A stretch of DNA of 64,000 bases from Bacillus sp. NTK034 (lineage in GTDB: Bacteria > Bacillota > Bacilli > Bacillales > Cytobacillaceae), in assembly GCF_017303275.1 (NCBI RefSeq), contig NZ_JAFKOJ010000002.1, positions 62,001 to 126,000 on the forward strand, in the 5' to 3' direction. The position numbers and the translations under genes are program-made. The notes under the pieces are model-generated. The model was given only the letters and a program-made list of their open reading frames with translations. It was not told the origin of the DNA and made no database searches. The stretch's first letter is position 1, and every line of letters begins with the position of its first letter. This document shows positions 7,012 through 15,789 of the stretch, in pieces.

Positions 7012-8346
7012 TTAAGTGCAGCATTCACCTATTACTTCTTCTAGTACGGAAAATCCTTCATTGAGCTGTTCATCGGTTGTAATAAGCGGAGTGAGCAGAC
7101 GAATGATATTGCCAAAGAGGCCTGCGCTCATAACAATGAGGCCGCGCTTGTGTGCTTTTGACAGGATCTCCTGAACAATTTCCTTATTCGGTTCCTTTGT
7201 ATCCTGATCCTTAACAAATTCAACGGCACACATTGCCCCTAAAGACCGAACTTCACCCACTTGCTTATATTTTAAAGGAAGATCTGAAAATTTTTCAGTA
7301 AAAAGGCTTCCGATTTCATTTGCCCTTTCTAATAATCCTTCTTCCTCAATTGTTCGAATCACTTCTAATGCGGCTGCACATCCGAGCGGACTGCCACCAT
7401 AAGTTCCGCCAATTTCACCGATATTCGGTGAATCCATTATGTCAGCCCTTCCAGTTACAGCACTGATCGGCAATCCGGCAGCGATTGATTTTGACATCGT
7501 AATTAGATCCGGCACAACATCATAATGCTCCATAGCAAACATTTTGCCTGTCCTGCCAAATCCCGTTTGTACCTCATCAGCGATAAAGAGGATTCCATGA
7601 TTTTCACAAAGCTGTTTTACACCTTTTACAAAACGTGAAGACGGCATAACGAAACCGCCCTCACCCTGTACAGGCTCCATAATGACAGCAGCAATCTCTT
7701 CAGGTGGCACCTCACTGAGAAAAAAAGTTTCGAATCTCTTAATTAAGGCAAGATCATATTCTTTATCCTTCAGACCCTCGCTGCGGTAATAATAAGGATA
7801 AGGCCATTTATATGTTTCAGGTGCAAATGGCCCGAATTCATATTTATATGGTTTAACCTTGCTCGTTAAACTCATGGACATATACGTACGGCCATGAAAA
7901 CCCCGTTCAAATGATATGATCCCTTTTCGGCCGGTATATTTCCTTGCTATCTTAACGGCATTTTCCACTGCCTCTGCGCCGGTGCTTAAAAAGAATGTTT
8001 TTTTGCTGTGTTTTCCGGGTGTAATGCTGTTAAGTTTTTCTGCCAGCTTAATATAGGGCTCATACATCATGACATGGAAGCATGGATGAAGATATTGGTC
8101 AATTTGGGCATGCAGGGCTGCTACAACCCTTGGCGGGCAGTGGCCAACATTTAGAGTACCGATTGCCCCGGCAAAATCAAGAAAAGTATTTCCGTCTATA
8201 TCTGTCAGAAGTGCTCCTGCCCCCTTATCCGCAAATGTCTGCATCGTGTTAAATGGTCCCTTTGGCACATTCTCCTCTTTTTTAGCCAATAATTCCTTTG
8301 CTCTCGGTCCGGGTATCTCCGTCCTTATTTTAATTGATCCCATCAT
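7012..8346 (-). CDS. GABA-type class III aminotransferase (GabT-like)
   Basis: PLP enzyme of the 4-aminobutyrate aminotransferase group. Seen: STGAEAVENAVKIARKYTGR, FHGRTYMSMSLTSK, EPVQGEGGF, the cofactor-binding LFIADEVQTGFGRTGK, and the Schiff-base lysine in ITMSKSIAAGLP. The frame begins at a GTG overlapping the yodQ stop (8361), but three consecutive ATGs follow GAGGGG; I chose the middle one (5-base spacing). It probably transfers the amino group of GABA released by YodQ to 2-oxoglutarate, giving succinate semialdehyde for the next gene's product. Substrate is inferred from context. Confidence 0.85.
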   Translation of the reverse strand: MMGSIKIRTEIPGPRAKELLAKKEENVPKGPFNTMQTFADKGAGALLTDIDGNTFLDFAGAIGTLNVGHCPPRVVAALHAQIDQYLHPCFHVMMYEPYIKLAEKLNSITPGKHSKKTFFLSTGAEAVENAVKIARKYTGRKGIISFERGFHGRTYMSMSLTSKVKPYKYEFGPFAPETYKWPYPYYYRSEGLKDKEYDLALIKRFETFFLSEVPPEEIAAVIMEPVQGEGGFVMPSSRFVKGVKQLCENHGILFIADEVQTGFGRTGKMFAMEHYDVVPDLITMSKSIAAGLPISAVTGRADIMDSPNIGEIGGTYGGSPLGCAAALEVIRTIEEEGLLERANEIGSLFTEKFSDLPLKYKQVGEVRSLGAMCAVEFVKDQDTKEPNKEIVQEILSKAHKRGLIVMSAGLFGNIIRLLTPLITTDEQLNEGFSVLEEVIGECCT

Positions 8347-8357
8347 CATTTCCCCTC

Positions 8358-9623
8358 TCACTGATTAGTGCCGCACCATTCCAGTATGGCCAGAGCAATG
8401 ATTTCAGCAGCTTCAAAGACTTCCTGCAAGGAAATATACTCGTTAACATCATGGGCAGCTTCAGTCACTCCGGGGCCAAAGATAACCACTGGCGTATTCC
8501 CAACTTTGGAAAGTATGCCTCCATCCGTGCCCCAGGGTGATGCTTCAACAGCCGGCTGCATGCCTTTTACTTCTTCAAAAGACTTCGATAATACGGTCAT
8601 TATAGGGTGTTCCTGTTCCAAATCACCTGGCAGCCAGCGTCCGCCGAACCATTCAACTTGAGGAGGGTTCTTTTTTAGCCACTCATCATTTTGTGCTGCA
8701 TCCCTCAGGCACTGTTCCAGCTCTTTTTCTGCAGATTTCATTTCTTCATCTGGCGCCACCCCCATCCTTCCCTCTAAGGTGGCAATATCCGGCACTGAAG
8801 ATGGCCATTCTCCGCTATTTATTTTTCCGATATTAATAGGGATCGGAATAGGAATCTTGGAATATAGCGGATCCTCAATTCTAAGGTTTCTTAATTTTTC
8901 CAGCTCTTGAAGCTTTGTCATCACTATCATGGCTTTTTCGATTGCATTGATCCCTTCATATCTGGTTCCTCCATGAGCAGAACGCCCTTTGACTGTTATC
9001 CGAAACCACATTGAACCCTGCTGTTTTGGGAAAAGCTTCATATTTGTCGGTTCAGGAATGATTGCCCCGTCGGCTGAATATCCCCGGAGGACAGCAGCCA
9101 AAGTTCCCGCCCCGCCGCTTTCTTCTTCTATCACACTTTGGAATATCACATCCCCTTTAAGCTTGATTCCAACCGTTATGATGGCTTCCATTGCAAGCAG
9201 GAGCGAGACAGTTCCCCCTTTCATATCCGTAGATCCCCGGCCAAAAAGTTTTCCATCTTCGATTCTTCCGCTAAATGGATCATGGTCCCAATCGTTTCGG
9301 TCTCCCTCTGGAACAACATCAATATGGCCATTCAGTATAAGGGACCTTCCCCCGCCTGTTCCTTTCAAAGTAGCCACCACATTGGGATTACCGGAAAAAT
9401 CCTTTCTATCTGAACAAAAGGCAGGATGTTTGGTCAATTGCTCCTTGCCAATTTCCCAAATATCAAGGGTTAGTCCAAGTTTGCGGCATTTTTCAATAAT
9501 GACAGCCTGTGCACTGCTTTCTTTCCCACGTATGCTTCCTTCCTGGACAAGCTGCTGAAGAAGTCTTGTTCCCCTTTGCCTATTATCTTTCAGCCACTGT
9601 TTAATCTTTGCATGTGCATTCAT
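8358..9623 (-). CDS. yodQ: M20-family deacylase (ArgE/DapE-like), YodQ
   Basis: 421-aa metallo-deacylase of the ArgE/DapE/CPG2 family. Seen: the first metal-ligand block LILNGHIDVVPEGD, GRGSTDMKGG, the catalytic VIEEESGG, a dimerisation-domain histidine in GRSAHGGTRYEG, and a C-terminal AAHDVNEYI. Family members remove acyl groups from amino acids. In the cluster it most likely deacetylates 4-acetamidobutyrate (or an earlier N-acetyl intermediate), giving GABA for the adjacent aminotransferase. It is the counterpart of B. subtilis YodQ. ATG at 9623 is preceded by AAGGAGTGAGAAT. Confidence 0.9.
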   Translation of the reverse strand: MNAHAKIKQWLKDNRQRGTRLLQQLVQEGSIRGKESSAQAVIIEKCRKLGLTLDIWEIGKEQLTKHPAFCSDRKDFSGNPNVVATLKGTGGGRSLILNGHIDVVPEGDRNDWDHDPFSGRIEDGKLFGRGSTDMKGGTVSLLLAMEAIITVGIKLKGDVIFQSVIEEESGGAGTLAAVLRGYSADGAIIPEPTNMKLFPKQQGSMWFRITVKGRSAHGGTRYEGINAIEKAMIVMTKLQELEKLRNLRIEDPLYSKIPIPIPINIGKINSGEWPSSVPDIATLEGRMGVAPDEEMKSAEKELEQCLRDAAQNDEWLKKNPPQVEWFGGRWLPGDLEQEHPIMTVLSKSFEEVKGMQPAVEASPWGTDGGILSKVGNTPVVIFGPGVTEAAHDVNEYISLQEVFEAAEIIALAILEWCGTNQ

Positions 9624-9671
9624 ATTCTCACTCCTTTTTTGAGACCACAGCCAAACATAGAATAATATCTA

Positions 9672-10334
9672 TCAATTAATCACTCTCACATCCCCAGCAA
9701 TTGTAAAACCGCAGCCGGTATTCTCCCTTACTGCATGAATCGAATGCGGTGCAAATAATTCAGTCAGTATCAGTCCATGATTCTTTATTTGAAAGACAGC
9801 CATCTCCGTAATAATCATGTCTACACAGCGGGCAGATGTAAGCGGCAGACTGCACTCCTTCACAATTTTTGAATTTCCGTTTTTGTCTGTCTGGTTCATA
9901 AGGACAATTACTTTTTTGGCTTTTTGGGCAAGCTCCATTGCCCCGCCCATACCAGGAACTTTTTTACCAGGTACAATCCAGTTGGCCAGATCTCCCTTTT
10001 CACTCACCTGCAGGGAGCCAAGGATCGTCATATCAACTCTTCCTCTGCGTATCATCCCAAAAGCAATAGTACTGTCACAATACGAAGCACCTTTTACAGC
10101 GGAAACGGGAAAACCGCCAGCATTACAGAGATTTGCATCTTCCTTCCCTTTCTCCGGACTTGGCCCCATACCCGTAATGCCATTTTCCGCATGAAACATT
10201 ACTTTTGTCCCATCTGGCAAATGATTAGGAACAAGCGAAGGGATTCCAATGCCGAGATTTACAATCATCCCGTCCTTTATTTCTTCAGCTGCACGTTTTG
10301 CAATGCGATCTCTGATTTCTACTCCCATGCCCAT
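9672..10334 (-). CDS. yodR: 3-oxoacid CoA-transferase subunit B, YodR
   Basis: About 220-aa beta subunit of a heterodimeric family I CoA-transferase. Seen: NLGIGIPSLVPNHLPDG and the conserved FHAENGITGMGP, whose glutamate is the CoA-carrying nucleophile, and CNAGGFPVSA. The gene overlaps the end of yodS (10319), implying translational coupling. Three in-frame starts are close together (TTG 10340, ATG 10334, ATG 10328); AAAGGAG is best spaced for the second. With YodS it should activate the 3-oxo-6-acetamidohexanoate produced by transamination of acetyl-beta-lysine. Confidence 0.9.
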   Translation of the reverse strand: MGMGVEIRDRIAKRAAEEIKDGMIVNLGIGIPSLVPNHLPDGTKVMFHAENGITGMGPSPEKGKEDANLCNAGGFPVSAVKGASYCDSTIAFGMIRRGRVDMTILGSLQVSEKGDLANWIVPGKKVPGMGGAMELAQKAKKVIVLMNQTDKNGNSKIVKECSLPLTSARCVDMIITEMAVFQIKNHGLILTELFAPHSIHAVRENTGCGFTIAGDVRVIN

Positions 10335-11011
10335 TTCCAATTAACTCCTTTCGAAGGGACAATATAATCCACAAAAACCCCTGGTGTTATAATTTCATCA
10401 GGATCGAGGCTGCCAAGAGGGACTATTTCCTCCACTTCTGCAATGGTCATATCTCCTGCCATAGCAACAATCGGGTTTGTGTTTCTCGCACTTTTGTCAT
10501 AAATTAAGTTTCCGTAAGGATCAGCTTTCTTTGCAAAGACAATTGATATTTCAGCTGTTAGAGCCGATTCGATGAGATATTTTTTCCCACTCAAATTACA
10601 TGTTTGCTTATTGCTGGTTACAATGTCATTATCAAGGCCAATATCGGAAAGAATGGCAGGGATGCCGACTCCCCCTGCACGGATCCTTTCCGCCAATATC
10701 CCCTGTGGTGAAAATTCCACTTCCATTTTCCCATCTGTCATTAATTGGCCGGCTACGGGATTTGAGCCGATATGGGAAGCAATCATTTTTTTTGCCCTTC
10801 CCTGGCTGACCACTTTCCCGATGCCAATATGGGGAAACCCTGAATCATTGCCAATAAGCGTTAAGTCTTTGAATCCATTTTCCAAAATGCCGTCAATAAG
10901 GGCAGGAGGGGTGCCAATTCCGCCGAATCCTCCAAACATAATGATCATGCCATCCCGAAAATGCTTCATTGCCTCATCAATTTCAATGATTTTGTTAAAA
11001 GTGTTTTCCAT
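10319..11011 (-). CDS. yodS: 3-oxoacid CoA-transferase subunit A, YodS
   Basis: 230-aa alpha subunit of a family I CoA-transferase. Seen: the signature GFGGIGTPPALI near the N-terminus, the glycine/serine stretch TLIGNDSGFPHIGIGK, and KYLIESALTAEISIVFAKKADPYGN. It pairs with YodR immediately downstream, overlapping it, and begins 2 bases after the yodT stop. The acyl acceptor in this operon is inferred to be the 3-oxo acid derived from N-acetyl-beta-lysine. Confidence 0.9.
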   Translation of the reverse strand: MENTFNKIIEIDEAMKHFRDGMIIMFGGFGGIGTPPALIDGILENGFKDLTLIGNDSGFPHIGIGKVVSQGRAKKMIASHIGSNPVAGQLMTDGKMEVEFSPQGILAERIRAGGVGIPAILSDIGLDNDIVTSNKQTCNLSGKKYLIESALTAEISIVFAKKADPYGNLIYDKSARNTNPIVAMAGDMTIAEVEEIVPLGSLDPDEIITPGVFVDYIVPSKGVNWKWAWE

Positions 11012-11013
11012 AT

Positions 11014-12375
11014 TTATTCAGCCTCTTCCTCAGCAAAGATCAAGTGATTTTCTGTGAAAATCTGTAAAGTACTTTCAAACCTTTTCACCAGATCATCTAT
11101 TTCCCTTTTGGTAATGGTAAGCGGCGGTGCAATCAGTACAGCATCTCCATCGGTGCCGGTTTTGCCTGCCCCCGCAGGGTAAATAAGCAGTCCCTGCTCC
11201 TGAGCTTCCTGTATTAATCTCTGTGTCAGATTAAACCTTCTTGAAAACGGCTCTCTTGACAGCTGCTCCTTTACAAATTCAAGTCCGATCATCAGTCCTT
11301 TTCCTCTTACATCACCAATGAAAGAAAATTTGGATTGCAGTTTTGTCAACTTATTTTTCAAATACACACCTTTGCTTTCCACTTCAGGGATGATGTTATT
11401 TTTCTCAATATACTCAAGTACTGCGAGAGAAACTGCGCAGGACTGAGGATTGGCACTCAAGGTATGGCCGCTCATAATGCTCTTTGACCCTGCCAATATA
11501 GGCTTCATAACTTCATCGCTTACAAGGGCAGCCGCAATCGGTGCATAGCCGGCTCCCATTCCTTTACCAAGGGCGACAATATCAGGTTTCACATTCCATT
11601 GCTCGCAGGCAAGCATTGTCCCCGTTCTCCCAAAACCAGTCATAACCTCATCAGCAATAAATAAAATTTCATACCGGTCACAAATTTCTTTTATTATCCG
11701 GTAGTAATCCTTTGGAGGGGTAATAGCTCCCCCTGCAGCCCCAATGACCGGCTCTGCAATAAATGCAGCAATATTCTCTTGCCCTATCCGTTTAATGATG
11801 GTTTCAAGTTCATGTGCACAAAGATAACCGCATTCAGGCGCTTCTAAATTGTAGGGACACCTATAGCAATAGGGCGGATGAATGACAGGAAAATCTTCGA
11901 GCAGGGGTATGAAGCGCGCCCTTCTGCCGGTATGACCTGACATGGATAAAGCACCAAGGGTTATGCCATGATAGCTCATCCACCTTGAAAGCACCTTTGT
12001 TTTTGTCTGAATGCCTTTTTCCTGCCAGTATTGAATCGCTATTTTCATAGCTGTTTCAGTGGCCTCAGACCCGCTGTTCACAAAAAAGCTCCAATTCAAG
12101 TCACCAATCGCTGCCTCTGCTATTTTATGAGCAAGCTTTTCAGCTGCCCCGCTGGTAAATTGCGAACGATACACAAAAGAGACTTTCTTAGCCTGTTCAT
12201 GCATTGCCTCAATGATTTCCTCAATACCATGGCCAATATTGGCCGTTATCGCACCAGACGATGCATCCAAATATTCCTTTCCGGCAGTATCATATAAGTA
12301 AACTCCCTTGCCATAATCAATTATCGGGTACTGCGCATCAAGCATCGGCTTAATTAAATTCGACCGGTTCATCAT
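11014..12375 (-). CDS. yodT: Class III aminotransferase, YodT (probable acetyl-beta-lysine aminotransferase)
   Basis: 453-aa PLP-dependent aminotransferase. Seen: VNSGSEATETAMKIA, SYHGITLGALSMSGH, EPVIGAAGGAI, ILFIADEVMTGFGRTG and the PLP lysine in ALGKGMGAGYAP. An unusual cysteine-rich insert (HPPYCYRCPYNLEAPECGYLC) lies in the middle, as in this subfamily. First gene of the cluster. GGAGGG precedes the ATG pair. It most likely removes the beta-amino group of N6-acetyl-beta-lysine to give the 3-oxo acid used by YodRS; in B. subtilis the counterpart is yodT. A sigma-E-like promoter lies about 135 bp upstream. Confidence 0.88.
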   Translation of the reverse strand: MMNRSNLIKPMLDAQYPIIDYGKGVYLYDTAGKEYLDASSGAITANIGHGIEEIIEAMHEQAKKVSFVYRSQFTSGAAEKLAHKIAEAAIGDLNWSFFVNSGSEATETAMKIAIQYWQEKGIQTKTKVLSRWMSYHGITLGALSMSGHTGRRARFIPLLEDFPVIHPPYCYRCPYNLEAPECGYLCAHELETIIKRIGQENIAAFIAEPVIGAAGGAITPPKDYYRIIKEICDRYEILFIADEVMTGFGRTGTMLACEQWNVKPDIVALGKGMGAGYAPIAAALVSDEVMKPILAGSKSIMSGHTLSANPQSCAVSLAVLEYIEKNNIIPEVESKGVYLKNKLTKLQSKFSFIGDVRGKGLMIGLEFVKEQLSREPFSRRFNLTQRLIQEAQEQGLLIYPAGAGKTGTDGDAVLIAPPLTITKREIDDLVKRFESTLQIFTENHLIFAEEEAE

Positions 12376-12509
12376 AGTACTCCCTCCACCTATAATTGCG
12401 AAAAATGCCGGCGTCTAATCAGTATCCGCCGATGGCTTCATGAGCATTCACAGTAAATCTTCAAGTCTAACAAGCCAATCATTCTCTATCATTTTTGGCA
12501 ATATAGTAA

Positions 12510-12538
12510 ATTGTATGAGGTCACTTCAGAAATCTTTC
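12510..12538 (-). promoter_or_regulatory. Sigma-E-like promoter upstream of yodT
   Basis: The minus strand at 12510-12517 reads CATACAAT, a full match to the sigma-E -10 consensus (CATACAMT). A weaker -35 (AAAGATT, 5 of 7) lies about 13 bases upstream. In B. subtilis this operon is, to my knowledge, mother-cell expressed. The rest of the 12376-12581 gap shows no ORF and no sigma-54 match. Confidence 0.45.
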
Positions 12539-12581
12539 ATAAAAGAATTCAGTATTTTAGTCAGCTATTTTTTCCTTGCAT

Positions 12582-12608
12582 AAAAAAACAGCCGCTGGGA
12601 AGCGGCTG
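12582..12608 (-). terminator. Terminator of the LD-carboxypeptidase gene
   Basis: CAGCCGCT/AGCGGCTG stem followed by TTTTTTT on the minus strand, 18 bases past the stop codon. Confidence 0.85.
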
Positions 12609-12625
12609 CACCAAATTTCTTTTTG

Positions 12626-13603
12626 CTATTTCTGTTCAATCCAAATTTCACTTTCAAAACCTTGTGCTTTTATTGCAGCCCTTCCTCCAATCGGGATAGT
12701 GGCATAAGGCTGTACATGGCCAAAATTCACATCAGCTATCACAGGAAGGCCGTGAAGCTCTTTTTTCGAATCAATAATCTTTCTCAGCGCCTCTTCGGTA
12801 ACATGGGAATTCTTCTGAAACCTGCCAATCAGAATTCCTTTAATGCCTTGAGCATCAGGCAGGTGCAGCAGTGATTGGAGATCCCGATCAAAGGTAAGAG
12901 CATGTGATTCCTCATCATTTTCAATAAATAAAATTGAATCCTTTAATGATGGCATGAAATCTGTCCCCTGCAGCAAATTAAGTGTGCATAAATTCCCTCC
13001 AATTAATCTGCCTTCTGCATTCCCTTCCTGGATTACCGTATACCCATTATTTTTGATGAAATGCCTGTCTTCCTGATCAAGGTACCATGGATCATCACTC
13101 CAATGTGGCGATGCGAGGATTTCATAAGGAGCGTCATTGGTTACTGCATTAATAAAAGAATCAAGAGTGTACTCAAACCCATGTTTAACACCGAAGCTTG
13201 AAAAATGCGGGCCTGAATAGGTGATCAATCCTGTTTTTTTATAAACGGCGCCCTGCAGTGCTGTGATATCACTAAATCCGCAAAATATTTTCGGATTGTT
13301 TTTTATTATCCCGAAGTCTATGTAATTCAAAAGCTGGTTGGCGTTATAGCCGCCAATCACTGTCAGGATTCCCTTTACATTAGGATCAGTAAAAGCATCA
13401 TGCAAATCTTCAATTCTCTCTTCAATAGAAGTACTGAAAAACTCATCATGAAGTTCTGCATTTTTGCCGTATGTTACTGTGAATCCAAGCTGATTCAGCC
13501 GTTCCTGGGCGATTCGCAATTGTTCGCCTTTTATGAGGGCCATGCTTCTTGACGGTGCAATGACCCGGATCTCATCCCCTGGCTTTAAACGCTCTGCAAG
13601 CAT
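12626..13603 (-). CDS. S66-family LD-carboxypeptidase (LdcA/MccF-like)
   Basis: 325-aa serine peptidase of family S66. Seen: an N-terminal GDEIRVIAPSRSM strand, GILTVIGGYNANQLL, the nucleophile elbow FCGFSDITALQ, LIGGNLCTLNLLQGT, LFIENDEESHA and the late catalytic histidine in NFGHVQPYATIPIG. Family members either trim tetrapeptides of peptidoglycan (LdcA) or hydrolyse microcin C-type toxic aminoacyl nucleotides (MccF); the two are hard to separate by eye. No signal peptide, so it is cytoplasmic. It stands alone between two terminators. Confidence 0.88.
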   Translation of the reverse strand: MLAERLKPGDEIRVIAPSRSMALIKGEQLRIAQERLNQLGFTVTYGKNAELHDEFFSTSIEERIEDLHDAFTDPNVKGILTVIGGYNANQLLNYIDFGIIKNNPKIFCGFSDITALQGAVYKKTGLITYSGPHFSSFGVKHGFEYTLDSFINAVTNDAPYEILASPHWSDDPWYLDQEDRHFIKNNGYTVIQEGNAEGRLIGGNLCTLNLLQGTDFMPSLKDSILFIENDEESHALTFDRDLQSLLHLPDAQGIKGILIGRFQKNSHVTEEALRKIIDSKKELHGLPVIADVNFGHVQPYATIPIGGRAAIKAQGFESEIWIEQK

Positions 13604-13696
13604 TCTGTCCTCTCCTTTGCCGCTTTTAGTCTTGTTTATTGTTCTACATTCTATCAGATACAGTCTCTTTGAGAAATAACTGTTTTTACATAATGA

Positions 13697-13727
13697 AAAA
13701 AGGCCAGCTTTTCAGCATGGCCTTCTG
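13697..13727 (-). terminator. Terminator of the FAD-dependent dehydrogenase gene
   Basis: Stem AAGGCCA/TGGCCTT with a TTTTTTC tail on the minus strand. Confidence 0.8.
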
Positions 13728-13730
13728 CTT

Positions 13731-15197
13731 TTATACTATTGCAGGTTCCCTTCTTGGTGCATTGCTTTTCTTCTCTACAATATCCCTTGCAATCCAAACT
13801 CCGCACGCTCCCGCTTGTGCGAGCCCTCTGGTGATGCCTGCACCGTCCCCGCCGACATATAGGCCGCTGATTTCCGTTTCGAATCGGTCATTCAGTCTTG
13901 GGCGCGCAGAGTAGAATTTTGCCTCCACGCCATAGAAAAGTGTATGTTCTGATGCAAGTCCAGGAGATACATGGTTTAAAGCCTCAGTCATTTCAATCAG
14001 GCTTTTCATTGTATTATATGGAAGCACAAGTCCTAAGTCGCCAGGTACCGCTTCTTTTAAGGTTGGCTCCAGAAATCCTTCCTTAATCCTCTTCTCAGTA
14101 GATCTTCTTCCTTTTAATATATCTCCATACTTTTGAACAATGATTCCGCCGTTTGAAAGGCTGTTGGCAAGCCTTGAAATTTCGTGTGCATATTCATTTG
14201 GCTTATCAAACGGTTCTGAGAATGTATGGGATACAAGGAGCGCAAAGTTTGTATTAGGGCTTCCCAGTTTAGGGTCTTTATAAGCATGGCCATTCGCAAG
14301 CATGATTCCGGAGTGGTTTTCCACTACGACGTGCCCAGATGGATTGCTGCAGAATGTCCGCACTCTTGTACCTACAGATGTATTAAATGTGAATTTTCCT
14401 TCGTAAAGATGTTTATTGATCTCTTCCATGACAATATTGGAAGTTTCAACCCGGACGCCAATATCGACCTGATTATTGATCATCTTTAATCGGCGGGACT
14501 TCAGGAGGTTTGCCAGCCAAACAGATCCATCTCTCCCGGGTGCTACAACCACCTTATCAGCATGAACCTCATTTCCGGACTTCAGCATGACACCCTTAAT
14601 GCGATGCCCATCAGGCGTTTTTTCGGTTATGAGGTCTTCAACCTCAGTCTTATAGGACATATCAATTTTTTCACGCAAATATTCATAAATGCTTTTTAGT
14701 ATTTCAAGGTTCTGCTCAGTACCTAAATGCCTAACCTGTGCACGAAGAAGTTTTAGTCCCGCTGCATAACCGCGGCGCTCAATATCTCTCACTTCATCAG
14801 TCATTGGATCTGTGATGCTTTCAGTTGCACCGTGTTTCAAATTAATTTCATCTACATATTTTATCAATTCAACAACCTGTGAATCAGGAAGATAATCTGT
14901 CATCCATCCGCCGAATTCACTTGTAATATTGAATTTTCCATCTGAATAAGCACCTGCTCCGCCAAAACCATTAGTGATTGAACATGCCGGCAGACAGCCT
15001 GCATACTCTTTTCTTCCCGCGGCAGGCGGGCATTTCTCAATCTTTTTCTGTAAAATCGGACAATTTCTCCGATAAATATCATGACCTTTATCAATTAATA
15101 AAATATTTGCTTCAGGCATTTTTAATGTTAATTCATAACAAGTAAATATTCCAGCCGGTCCAGCACCGACTACAATAACATCATAATTTGCATTCAT
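13731..15197 (-). CDS. FAD-dependent dehydrogenase (COG2509-type)
   Basis: 488-aa flavoprotein. An FAD-binding Rossmann motif opens the protein (VIVVGAGPAGIFTCYEL), and a terminal GGDGAGITRGLAQAGA closes the FAD site. A cysteine-rich segment (RRNCPILQKKIEKCPP, then GCLPACSITNGFGGAGAYSDGK) follows the first strand, typical of these uncharacterised dehydrogenases. The protein has no transmembrane segment. Substrate is unknown. It is a single-gene unit: its own terminator lies downstream and the small YjcZ-like gene with a terminator lies upstream. Confidence 0.8.
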   Translation of the reverse strand: MNANYDVIVVGAGPAGIFTCYELTLKMPEANILLIDKGHDIYRRNCPILQKKIEKCPPAAGRKEYAGCLPACSITNGFGGAGAYSDGKFNITSEFGGWMTDYLPDSQVVELIKYVDEINLKHGATESITDPMTDEVRDIERRGYAAGLKLLRAQVRHLGTEQNLEILKSIYEYLREKIDMSYKTEVEDLITEKTPDGHRIKGVMLKSGNEVHADKVVVAPGRDGSVWLANLLKSRRLKMINNQVDIGVRVETSNIVMEEINKHLYEGKFTFNTSVGTRVRTFCSNPSGHVVVENHSGIMLANGHAYKDPKLGSPNTNFALLVSHTFSEPFDKPNEYAHEISRLANSLSNGGIIVQKYGDILKGRRSTEKRIKEGFLEPTLKEAVPGDLGLVLPYNTMKSLIEMTEALNHVSPGLASEHTLFYGVEAKFYSARPRLNDRFETEISGLYVGGDGAGITRGLAQAGACGVWIARDIVEKKSNAPRREPAIV

Positions 15198-15383
15198 CGT
15201 CCTTTTCCTCCAGACGCATTATTCGGTAATTTCATTAACCCTAGGTAACTATATCAAACACTGAAGAAACGGTCAATCCTTTTTACGAACTATTTAATTA
15301 AATCAATATTTATTGTTCGGTTTTGAAATAATTTATGTAAAATTCCGTGAATATCGCAGCCCCTGCAAGCTCCTCAACAAAAA

Positions 15384-15410
15384 GAAGGCTGCTCATAAAG
15401 AGCAGCCTCC
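15384..15410 (-). terminator. Terminator of the YjcZ-like gene
   Basis: GGCTGCTC and GAGCAGCC form an 8-bp stem with a CTTTTTG tail on the minus strand. The remaining bases 15198-15383 are AT-rich and hold no ORF I can support. Confidence 0.75.
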
Positions 15411-15427
15411 ACAAGACTTATCTAATG

Positions 15428-15598
15428 TTACCAATTTCCACAGCAGCATGCTCCGATAATAATCAATAGAATGAACAATACGACGATCAATGCAAAACCG
15501 CCATATCCACATCCTCCATATTGAGCACCTGCTACAGGATAGCCATATCCTGGATAGCATTGGTCATAGCCAGCACCAGCAACTGCACCTTTATACAT
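15428..15598 (-). CDS. YjcZ family sporulation miniprotein
   Basis: 56-aa protein. The N-terminal half is rich in Gly, Tyr and Cys; the C-terminal half carries the family's single hydrophobic helix, [17 protein letters not shown], followed by CCC and an NW end. This is the tiny-membrane-protein YjcZ signature common in Bacillus spores. ATG at 15598 has GGAGTG eight bases upstream. On the minus strand CATACATTA at 15642-15650 resembles the -10 of mother-cell sigma factors, though no good -35 is visible. It is probably a spore or forespore-envelope protein. Confidence 0.85.
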   Translation of the reverse strand: MYKGAVAGAGYDQCYPGYGYPVAGAQYGGCGYGGFALIVVLFILLIIIGACCCGNW

Positions 15599-15789
15599 TA
15601 ATAATCACTCCTCAACAAGATTTCTTGGGCATTTTCAATATTAATGTATGTGCGCAGAACTTGACCCGCATGTGCATTTGCCCATTTTTATAAAAAAACG
15701 GTGAACTCCATTTTAAACCTTCCCCCATAGCCATTATTAGGGTACGATAACATTAAGAGATTCAGAAGAGAAGCGGGGGATTCAAACCA

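Noticed and set aside
8989..9558. Long plus-strand frame of 189 codons inside yodQ
   Set aside because: It is antisense to a gene with clear catalytic motifs, has no ribosome site and is Ser/Pro-rich, as antisense shadows are.
12376..12625. A sigma-54 promoter before yodT, expected because the kamA activator belongs to this cluster
   Set aside because: I checked each GC for a CC ten bases away on the plus strand; none fits. Only a GC-N8-CC near 12398 is seen, which has the wrong spacing.
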